Assembly: GCA_965242805.1 (NCBI GenBank)
Contig: CBDETD010000002.1
Span: 620,001-684,000, forward strand
Direction of reading: 5' to 3'
DNA length: 64,000 bases
From: JANQEU01 sp965242805
GTDB lineage: Bacteria > Bacteroidota > Bacteroidia > Cytophagales > Cyclobacteriaceae
Below are positions 57,131 to 64,000 of this stretch, one piece after another. Positions within the stretch are counted from its first letter, which is position 1. The number at the start of each line of letters is the position of its first letter. Made by a program: the position numbers and the translations under genes. The notes under the pieces were generated by a model. The model had not been told where the DNA came from, searched no databases, and was given only the letters and a program-made list of their open reading frames with translations.

Positions 57131-58588
57131 TTACTCCACGAACAACTCCTCGCAGTATTTCTCAACTTCAGTACACCTGTCCGTTTCAGTTTCCATGCAG
57201 ACAAGGTACTCGCCGGGATCAAATTGGAAGAAAAGAAGATTGTCACCGACTCCCGGAGTCTCCGTTTCGAAGTAGACCAGCGTATCACTTTGATAGATTG
57301 CCCAGGTGTATTCGATCTCATCTTTCTCAGGAAAATCAGCAAAAAACTCGTAGGCCCTGGTATCCACGGGCACCTGATACTCAAAAAACAATTCCGGGCA
57401 ACGTTCTTCAACCAGAAGTTCTTCACAGTATGTCAACTTTTCGAGGCAGCTGGCCACCTCAGCTTCTATACAGATTATATACAGTCCTGGTTCGAAATCC
57501 TCAATCAACTTGTTATCCCCTTCTCCCGGGATTTCAGTTTCTGAAAATATGAGCTCTTCATTTCTATAGATCTTCCAGGTATATGTGATCTCTTCTTTCA
57601 GTTCGAAGTCGGCTTCGAAAACAAACAATGGCAAATCTCCCTCCTGTCGGATGGAGAAGGACAGATCAGGGCAGACTTCATCAACTTCAAGATCCTCACA
57701 GTACTCAACACCTAATGGACAACCAGGAGTTTCTGCTTTCATGCATATTTCATAAACACCTGGGAGGAATGTTTCCGTAAACATATTATCACCCCCTACT
57801 CCATTACCATCGGTTTCAATGTACTCCCCATCAATAAACCAGTCGTAGGATGAAACCTGATTTACTACTTCAGGATCAGCCTTGAAGGTAAATCTTCCAG
57901 GTTTTTCACCTTCCAAAATATCAAAGTCCAGATCAGGGCATCTGTCACAAACATCGAACAGCTGATAGAATCCATAATGACTCTCAATGGTCCTGGTGCT
58001 GTCGGAAAATACATTTACGTCAACAGGAAATTCAAAATTAGGTTGATAAAATTCTCCTTGAGAAGACTTGAAATTGAATAGTTCTTCAGCATTGTTCACT
58101 AACTGTGTACTACTGTCGCTCCCAATCATGTTGACGGGATACACAAAATCATAACATTGAAGATAGGTTTCAAAAAAATCCTCCTTCATGGTAGGGATGT
58201 CACAGGCAATCAAAAGTTCAAGGAAGTCAAGATCATTTTCAACACTACTAAGGGTTTCACCTTTTAAAACAAGAAAAGGAAATGCAATTTGATCAATATG
58301 AAAACCAGAGGACTGTGTAATTGAGGCTTCAAGTAATCCATCGATGTCCTCAATTTTGATGGGTATGTCGTTGTTGTATCCTAGATCAATTGGATAAATG
58401 AAATCAAAGCAAAGATCATGCTCACCGGCAGATTGATCTTTAATGTAGTTTAAGAGAGAAACAATTGAAAGACTTTTGGATGTCTCTACCTCAATCTGAT
58501 CTTCCGGTAAATCGAGATCAGCTTCATCAACACAGGCGGTCAACAAAACTATTCCAATCAAAACAATGACCAGACCGGTTATTCTCAT
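57131..58588 (-). CDS. Lipoprotein with three four-Cys PKD-like repeats
   Basis: This 485-residue lipoprotein has a signal peptide ending LLTAC (Cys about 19). The N-terminal half holds two related units (about 55-180) with the pattern CFDFIYPIDL / CYDFVYPVNM. The C-terminal half holds three repeats of about 85-90 residues, each beginning C-P-D-L or C-P-E-L and ending Y-C-E-E/D-L with a W at the core and the G-x-Y-x-(V/I)-C-(M/I) strand, like PKD domains with four cysteines. The same repeat builds the neighbouring larger protein. Surface or periplasmic location is likely. Function unknown. Confidence 0.75.
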   Translation of the reverse strand: MRITGLVIVLIGIVLLTACVDEADLDLPEDQIEVETSKSLSIVSLLNYIKDQSAGEHDLCFDFIYPIDLGYNNDIPIKIEDIDGLLEASITQSSGFHIDQIAFPFLVLKGETLSSVENDLDFLELLIACDIPTMKEDFFETYLQCYDFVYPVNMIGSDSSTQLVNNAEELFNFKSSQGEFYQPNFEFPVDVNVFSDSTRTIESHYGFYQLFDVCDRCPDLDFDILEGEKPGRFTFKADPEVVNQVSSYDWFIDGEYIETDGNGVGGDNMFTETFLPGVYEICMKAETPGCPLGVEYCEDLEVDEVCPDLSFSIRQEGDLPLFVFEADFELKEEITYTWKIYRNEELIFSETEIPGEGDNKLIEDFEPGLYIICIEAEVASCLEKLTYCEELLVEERCPELFFEYQVPVDTRAYEFFADFPEKDEIEYTWAIYQSDTLVYFETETPGVGDNLLFFQFDPGEYLVCMETETDRCTEVEKYCEELFVE

Positions 58589-58697
58589 CTGTAATTCTTC
58601 CTCATTTTTCTAATATAATCAACATCCATAATTAAAGAAGGAGGTCATCCACCCCAGTTCAGCGGACAACCTCCGATTTTCAGCGGAAATCTACGAT

Positions 58698-60917
58698 CTA
58701 TTCAACCGAAAATACTTCACAAACCTGCTTATCAATACAACCTCCGTCCTGTTTCAGACATACTTCATATTGAACACCAGATTCAAACTGCCAATAAAAC
58801 TCATGATCGTCTGTGCTACCAGCCTCTCTTACTTCTCCACCTTGATAATCATCATTTATATAGACAGCCCATATATAAGTTACATCATCCTTTCCAGTAA
58901 AATCTGCTGTGAAAGTATATGCAGGAGCATTTTCGTCCTTAACAGCTGTGAATGATATGTCAACACATGTCGTTCCCTGTTCTTCAATAACCAGTTGCTC
59001 ACAAAATTCTACAGACTCACATCCATCGATATCGGTCACTATACAGATATCATACGTGCCTGGTTCGAAATCCCATAACAACTGATGGTCATTCTCATAC
59101 CCGTCAAAATTCTCCTTATCAACAATCTCGTCATTAATGTACCATTTATAAGGTATATCAGACTTTCCTTCAAAATCTGCAGTAAATAAATAGAGATTGT
59201 CTCCTTTATCCTGAGTCGCAAAATAAACCTCTGTAGGGCACACCTGGTCAATTACTATCTCGTGGCAGTAATACACTGGTTCACAAGCATCATAATAAGT
59301 TTCTATACATACATTGTACGTTCCAGGTCCGAAATCCCATAGAAGCTTGTGATCATTTTCGTAACCATCGAAATTTTCCTTATCGACTATTTCATCATTG
59401 ATATACCATTTGTAGGGTATTTCCTCCATGCCAACAAAATCAGAAGAGAAAAGGAACAAATTATCACCTTCTTCCACAACGTTGAAGAAAACTTCGGATG
59501 GACATTGAACTCCTTCTATGGAAATGGTCTCACAGTATTCCACTGATTCGCAACCATCAACGAATGACTTAATACAAACATGGTACTCACCAGGCTCAAA
59601 ATCCCAGAAAAGTTTATGATCTGTCTCATTACCGTCAAAATTTTCCATGTCAACGATTTCATCGTTTACATACCATTTATAAGGCACAGTCTCTAAACCT
59701 TCAAACCTCGCGAAGAAAAGGTATCCATTATCACCTTCTTTTTCCTTCTCAAAAAACAACTCTGTTGGACATGTAGGATGGTCAATTACTATTTCCATGC
59801 AATATTCTACTTCAGCACACTCGTCTGTCGGAACAACCATACAAACGTGATATTGTCCCGGATCAAATTGCCAGAACAGTTTATGGTCAGTCTCCGTACC
59901 TTCAAAGTTTTCTTTGTCTACCAGGTCATCATTGATGTACCACATATATGATACTTCTTCCTTCCCTTCAAAATCAGCTGTAAACAAGTAAGTATTCTTT
60001 CCTTCTTCAGTTTTTGTAAAGCTCAAGTCAGGGCAATTATCAGGGATCACTCGAATCTCTTTGCAGAAAACTATCTCACCACAACCATCTATATCTGCGA
60101 CAATACACACATGGTATTCCCCAGTTTCAAAATCCCATATTAGTTTGTGATCTGTATCAACATCATCAAAGTTTTCTTTATCTACCTCTTCCTCGTTGAT
60201 AAACCATTTGTATGAAACTTCTTCCAATCCTTCGAAATTGGAAGTGAAGATGAATAGATTTTCTGATTCCTGTGCGACCTCAAATGACAACTCGGGACAT
60301 CTTTCTGCTCCAGCTAGTATTGTTTTGCAATAAGCTTCTTCTCCGCATTCATCATTGGAAGAAACAATACAAACCTCATGTTCACCTTCGGTAAATTCAT
60401 ATTCGAATCGATGAGTTCTCTCAGCGTCCAGAGCTTCAGTCTTGATCGAATCACCATCCACGTACCATGTGTACAGAACTTCATTCATTCCTTCAAATTC
60501 AGCCTCAAAGACATATACAAGATCCGTGATCCTTGCATATTCATAATGTAGGCCGATACATCTTTCAAATTCCTCCTCACCTAGTATTGTAACTTCCTGA
60601 CAGAATTCAATGATTTCATCGCATTCTTCGGATTCTGCCGTAATACAAATGTTGTAAGTTCCAGGCTCCAGACGAAAGTCAAAAATATTATCTCGTTCCT
60701 CATTCAGTTCTTCAGTTTCAATGATCTTGTCATTAACTTTCCAGCTGTAAATAAGTTCCTCAATCCCTTCAGCAGTTATGGAGTATGAGAAATCCGCACT
60801 ATCAATGTCAATGGTAAAAAGTACATCAGGACACAACGAAGTGGGATCTTCTTCCTGGCAGGACCAAAAAATTACGGGTACAGCCAGGATTAGGTAAAAT
60901 AACTTCAGTTTTTTCAT
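58698..60917 (-). CDS. Lipoprotein with eight tandem four-Cys PKD-like repeats
   Basis: This 739-residue lipoprotein (lipobox FWSC, Cys20) is made of eight repeats of about 87 residues from residue 29 to the end. Each has C-P/x at the start, an F-x-A-D/x-F-E-G strand, Y-K-W-Y-I-N-D as core Trp strand, an F/W-D-F-E-P-G-x-Y-x-V-C-I strand and two more Cys (DGCE..EYC). Repeats 5 to 7 are closest to each other. Fold by pattern is PKD-like with two probable disulfides. It is divergent from the ECF sigma gene. Ligand is unknown; the large size and repeats suggest an adhesin or surface scaffold. Confidence 0.78.
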   Translation of the reverse strand: MKKLKLFYLILAVPVIFWSCQEEDPTSLCPDVLFTIDIDSADFSYSITAEGIEELIYSWKVNDKIIETEELNEERDNIFDFRLEPGTYNICITAESEECDEIIEFCQEVTILGEEEFERCIGLHYEYARITDLVYVFEAEFEGMNEVLYTWYVDGDSIKTEALDAERTHRFEYEFTEGEHEVCIVSSNDECGEEAYCKTILAGAERCPELSFEVAQESENLFIFTSNFEGLEEVSYKWFINEEEVDKENFDDVDTDHKLIWDFETGEYHVCIVADIDGCGEIVFCKEIRVIPDNCPDLSFTKTEEGKNTYLFTADFEGKEEVSYMWYINDDLVDKENFEGTETDHKLFWQFDPGQYHVCMVVPTDECAEVEYCMEIVIDHPTCPTELFFEKEKEGDNGYLFFARFEGLETVPYKWYVNDEIVDMENFDGNETDHKLFWDFEPGEYHVCIKSFVDGCESVEYCETISIEGVQCPSEVFFNVVEEGDNLFLFSSDFVGMEEIPYKWYINDEIVDKENFDGYENDHKLLWDFGPGTYNVCIETYYDACEPVYYCHEIVIDQVCPTEVYFATQDKGDNLYLFTADFEGKSDIPYKWYINDEIVDKENFDGYENDHQLLWDFEPGTYDICIVTDIDGCESVEFCEQLVIEEQGTTCVDISFTAVKDENAPAYTFTADFTGKDDVTYIWAVYINDDYQGGEVREAGSTDDHEFYWQFESGVQYEVCLKQDGGCIDKQVCEVFSVE
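58701..60833 (-). repeat. Eight tandem coding repeats of about 260-270 bp
   Basis: These encode the eight PKD-like units of the 739-residue lipoprotein. The clearest DNA similarity is between units 6 and 7, where stretches near 59330-59430 and 59065-59165 are close copies offset by about 266 bp, so recent duplication is likely. Confidence 0.75.
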
Positions 60918-60960
60918 GGATATTTAGGTTTAATCATAAATAAGGCATTTAAGCGTTGAA

Positions 60961-60993
60961 ATCAAATCTTTGATATTCGATTACTTGAGTAAT
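60961..60993. promoter_or_regulatory. Two adjacent 14-bp palindromes
   Basis: ATCAAA-TC-TTTGAT (60961-60974) and ATTACT-TG-AGTAAT (60980-60993) each have perfect 6-bp arms, with centres 19 bp apart. They lie in the divergent region between the repeat lipoprotein and the ECF sigma gene. They could be operators for either side. No regulator can be assigned. Confidence 0.4.
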
Positions 60994-61087
60994 ACGCTGA
61001 GTGCAAAAGGTTACCCTACCCCTTAGTTTATTATTTAATAGAAGTTTTTTAAATAGTGTAAATCAAAAGGAATAGTTTTAAGAATCA

Positions 61088-61600
61088 ATGTCCTCCGATA
61101 AGCCACTTTGCCAGCAATCCCAATTCGACACCTTCTATAGAAACAATGTTCGAGGTCTGAGGAATTATATTCTCTATCGTTTTGGTGACGAAGAGGCAGC
61201 GGATGATGTGGTACAGGAATCTTTCGTAAAACTTTGGAAAAACTGTGCGAAAGTCACACTTGAAGGAGCTAAAAGTTATTTGTACAAAATTGCGATCAAC
61301 TTAAGTACAAGTTTGAAAAGGCATGAGGCCGTTAAGTTAAAATACCAGGAGCGTGCTGTCATAATGGACAAGGACAATGAATCTCCTGAGTATTTAATAC
61401 TGGAAAAAGAATTTATGGATAAACTCACGAAAGTCATTGGTAGTCTTCCTGATCGACAGCGAGAAGTCTATTTGATGAACAGAATCGAGAAAATGTCATA
61501 TAAAGAAATTGCCGAGGCTACAAATGTCTCGGTTAAAGCGATTGAAAAACTGATGCATAAGGCACTTTTGAAACTACGAAAAGAAATCGGTAATATTTAG
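61088..61600 (+). CDS. ECF-type RNA polymerase sigma factor (FecI-like)
   Basis: This 170-residue ECF sigma factor has region 2 (about 10-75, FRNNVRGLRNYILYRFGDEE and DDVVQESFVKLW) and region 4 (about 110-165, LPDRQREVYLMNRIEKMSYK and EIAEATNVSVKAIEKLMHKA). It is followed at 50 bp by a FecR-like anti-sigma gene and then a receptor gene, the usual Bacteroidota arrangement in which a TonB-linked receptor signals uptake of its ligand to the sigma factor. Confidence 0.95.
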   Translation: MSSDKPLCQQSQFDTFYRNNVRGLRNYILYRFGDEEAADDVVQESFVKLWKNCAKVTLEGAKSYLYKIAINLSTSLKRHEAVKLKYQERAVIMDKDNESPEYLILEKEFMDKLTKVIGSLPDRQREVYLMNRIEKMSYKEIAEATNVSVKAIEKLMHKALLKLRKEIGNI

Positions 61601-61649
61601 TGGTAGGGTGATTCACATAGTCCGCGTTATATGATTGAATTGATTGTAA

Positions 61650-62540
61650 ATGGATTTTAACAAAGACGATACTTTTTTAGCGAGGTGGCTCAACAATGAA
61701 CTGTCCGAACAGGAGCGAAAGGAATTTGAAGCTTCCCCTGATTACGATATCTATTTAAAAATTATCGGAGGAACAGAAAACATACTTTCTCCGGATTTCG
61801 ATTCCGAATTAATGTTAAGAAAGATCCATGATTCACAATCCACCAAACAGCATTATTGGTATTATGGCATAGCAGCTACAATTGCCCTTTTGTTAGCTAC
61901 AGTTTTCCTCTTCATTTCACAGGATTCTACCAGGGTATTTGAAAGCGGATATGGTCAAATCACTAAAGTTGACCTTCCGGATGGCTCGATTGTGACTCTA
62001 AATTCCCGATCTTCTTTGTCCTACAATGAAGATAAATGGGAATCAGATCGGTTGGTGAAGTTTGAAGGTGAAGGATTCTTTGAAGTGGAATCAGGTTCCA
62101 AATTTATCGTGGAAACAAGCAATGGTAAGGTCTCGGTTTTAGGTACGCAATTCAATGTCTACTCGGTAGGAACATTCTTTGAGTCCACATGTTACGAAGG
62201 GAAAGTCAGTGTTGTACTGCAAGACTTGAATACAATATTGGAGAAAGGTCAATCGATTAGAAAAATTGATAATAATCCTCCTGAAAGTATCGAGGTTGCA
62301 TCAACCATTCCGGCTTGGTTAAGTGGAACTTCTTCTTTCAAAAGTACCCCTATCAAATACGTGCTGATAACACTTGAAAATCAATATGGTGTTGAGTTTG
62401 CTGGAGCACCAATTGACAATGGGCTTGTATTCTCAGGATCATTTCCCAATGACGATCTTGATGTCGCCCTTAAAATTGTATTAGGTTCTTTCAGGATTGA
62501 TTACCAAATTGAAGACGATAAAACAATCATCGTCCAGTAA
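61650..62540 (+). CDS. FecR-type anti-sigma factor
   Basis: This 296-residue membrane protein has a cytoplasmic N-terminus (DTFLARWLNNELSEQERKEF) that would bind the sigma factor, one membrane helix (about 70-90), the FecR domain (about 105-200, VDLPDGSIVTLNSRSSLSYN, then VSVLGTQFNVYS) and a C-terminal DUF4974 domain (about 228-296). It senses the STN domain of the receptor encoded just downstream. Its stop lies 5 bp before the receptor start. Confidence 0.94.
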   Translation: MDFNKDDTFLARWLNNELSEQERKEFEASPDYDIYLKIIGGTENILSPDFDSELMLRKIHDSQSTKQHYWYYGIAATIALLLATVFLFISQDSTRVFESGYGQITKVDLPDGSIVTLNSRSSLSYNEDKWESDRLVKFEGEGFFEVESGSKFIVETSNGKVSVLGTQFNVYSVGTFFESTCYEGKVSVVLQDLNTILEKGQSIRKIDNNPPESIEVASTIPAWLSGTSSFKSTPIKYVLITLENQYGVEFAGAPIDNGLVFSGSFPNDDLDVALKIVLGSFRIDYQIEDDKTIIVQ

Positions 62541-62545
62541 TAAGC

Positions 62546-64000
62546 ATGTTAAAATGTTGGTTCGGTTTTCTGCTTATAAGCGGATATATCTGTACTACTG
62601 CACAATCCACTCAGGATCCGCAATCCGAAAGGTCGCTGGTTGAAATTCTCAATTCTCTCGAGAAGAATTATCCTATAAAATTCTCTTATGCAGATCAGAC
62701 AGTAGAAGGAGTATACCTGCCAACTGACTTTTCAAGTGGTTCACTGATAACAGAAATTGTTCATGACCTGCAATATTTAAGTGGATTGATGTTTGAGTTC
62801 ATTAATGGCGAGAATATCATAGTCAGAGAGTACAAAGAAGATGATATTATAACTATATGTGGGAGGATACTTGATGAGTTTGATAATCCTCTTGTTGGGG
62901 TGGCAATTATCACAAATGAAGCCACAATTGGAGATATCTCAGATAAAAGGGGCGAATTTGAAATTGATTCAATAACCTATGGCGAAAAACTACTAATACA
63001 GCATCTGGGATATGATGTTTTAATCGCACCGGCATCCAATTTTTCGAGATTGCCTTGTCAAAGTATCAACTTAATGGAGTCTGTAAAGGTCCTCAACGAA
63101 TTGATTGTCAGGGATTACTTAACTGAAGGGATAACTAAAGACAGGAAGGATATTGTAATCAGTATTCCTGATCTAAATATATTACCTGGTTTGATTGAAC
63201 CAGACATCTTAAAAAGCATTCAGCAAAGCCCTGGGGTGAACAGCCCATATGAAACAGCTTCCGGTTTACATATCAGGGGTGGCACACCAGATCAAAACCT
63301 AGTTCTATGGAATGGGATCAAAACTTACAACCAGGGGCATTTTTTTGGAATGCTATCGTCATTCAATCCTTACATCACGAAATCAGTTTGCTTTATTAAG
63401 AATGGTACCAGTGCCAAATACGGCGAACGAGTATCAGGCACTATCGATATCAGGTCAGACGAAGATGTACCAGAAAGAATTGAGGGGGGTGCCGGGATAA
63501 ACATGATCTATGGGGATGTTTATCTCCACACACCGATCATTGCTGATCATCTTTCATTCAACATTTCAGGAAGACGATCCTACACTGATATCATGGAGAC
63601 ATTTACTTATCAGCAGATGTCTGACAGAGTTTTTCAAAACACGAAAATAAATGATGAAATAAGTTCCGATAATCAACAAACCAAAAACAGTTTTTTCTTC
63701 AATGATTTCACCACAGGGATCATTTTTACTCCTACTATGAATAACAAAATACAGATTAATACTATCTATAATAAGAATGATCTTGATTTTGAGTCTTTCG
63801 ACAATTTGAATTCCAATTCCTTCAATGACCGACTGAAAACAGAAAGTGAAGGGTACTCATTGAAATGGAAAAACCAATCGATAGAGAAAATGACCATTGA
63901 ATTGGACGGTTACTTCTCAAGGTACCTCCTAAAATACGAGTTTATCAATACAATATCTGATACCACGGAGTCATCGACGAAAAAAAATCTGATTCAGGAT
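62546..64000 (+). CDS. TonB-dependent receptor with STN domain, truncated by window end
   Basis: The reading frame is open from the ATG at 62546 to the end of the window (485 codons). A signal peptide (about 1-20) is followed by an STN secretin/TonB signalling domain (about 30-107), which contacts FecR, a carboxypeptidase-regulatory-like domain (about 113-190, starting GRILDEFDNPLVGVAI), a plug domain (about 205-315; QQSPGVNSPYETASGLHIRGG is its landmark) and the start of the barrel. The remaining barrel is outside the window. The ligand is unknown. It forms one operon with the sigma and anti-sigma genes. Confidence 0.93.
   Translation, partial: MLKCWFGFLLISGYICTTAQSTQDPQSERSLVEILNSLEKNYPIKFSYADQTVEGVYLPTDFSSGSLITEIVHDLQYLSGLMFEFINGENIIVREYKEDDIITICGRILDEFDNPLVGVAIITNEATIGDISDKRGEFEIDSITYGEKLLIQHLGYDVLIAPASNFSRLPCQSINLMESVKVLNELIVRDYLTEGITKDRKDIVISIPDLNILPGLIEPDILKSIQQSPGVNSPYETASGLHIRGGTPDQNLVLWNGIKTYNQGHFFGMLSSFNPYITKSVCFIKNGTSAKYGERVSGTIDIRSDEDVPERIEGGAGINMIYGDVYLHTPIIADHLSFNISGRRSYTDIMETFTYQQMSDRVFQNTKINDEISSDNQQTKNSFFFNDFTTGIIFTPTMNNKIQINTIYNKNDLDFESFDNLNSNSFNDRLKTESEGYSLKWKNQSIEKMTIELDGYFSRYLLKYEFINTISDTTESSTKKNLIQD

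Overview
The window comes from a member of the Bacteroidota, probably a free-living, Cytophagales-like bacterium. The evidence is a type IX secretion C-terminal sorting domain on the CotH-like protein, a Reg_prop/Y_Y_Y periplasmic sensor, a FecI-FecR-TonB receptor module whose receptor carries STN and carboxypeptidase-regulatory-like domains, a DUF4956 gene, and tightly packed genes with few Shine-Dalgarno sequences. The genus cannot be fixed from sequence alone.

The first 23 kb is mostly chromosomal background. It holds rsgA, an amino-acid permease, an electron-transfer-flavoprotein/acyl-CoA dehydrogenase operon (etfB-etfA-ACAD plus a small coiled-coil gene), an orphan membrane histidine kinase, a sorbosone-dehydrogenase-like lipoprotein, a DUF4956/HlyD-like/TolC-like operon divergent from a CotH kinase-like secreted protein, a sulfatase operon with small membrane and DUF1349 lipoprotein genes, a GAF protein, and a 1297-residue sensor that joins a Reg_prop/Y_Y_Y periplasmic sensor to a methyl-accepting chemotaxis output.

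From about 23.4 to 56.9 kb, all on the minus strand, lies an apparently complete extracellular contractile injection system (eCIS, the Afp/PVC/MAC/AlgoCIS class). In transcription order it runs: PAS-LuxR regulator, DUF4255/Afp16-like cap protein, sheath, two tube proteins, a 53-residue DUF5908/Afp6-like protein, LysM/Afp7-like protein, VgrG-like spike, PAAR tip, gp25-like protein, Afp11-like baseplate J protein, four fibre-like proteins sharing one N-terminal anchor, a 65-residue protein, Afp12-like baseplate protein, tape measure, AAA+ ATPase, and then three candidate cargo proteins. The cargos are a DUF4157 protein with seven acidic repeats and a C-terminal domain with a caspase-like His/Cys signature, an HNH-nuclease-tailed protein, and a protein with helix-hairpin-helix and peptidoglycan-binding-like segments. 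Structural genes overlap or nearly touch, as in a single operon. A perfect 10-bp-arm inverted repeat sits across the start codon of the first structural gene.

The last 7 kb holds two lipoproteins built from a repeated four-cysteine PKD-like domain (eight and three copies). They are transcribed divergently from an ECF sigma factor, a FecR-type anti-sigma factor and a TonB-dependent receptor that runs off the window end. Two adjacent palindromes lie in the divergent promoter region. No tRNA, rRNA, CRISPR array or transposase gene was seen. A few REP-like palindromic repeats sit in the two longest non-coding stretches.
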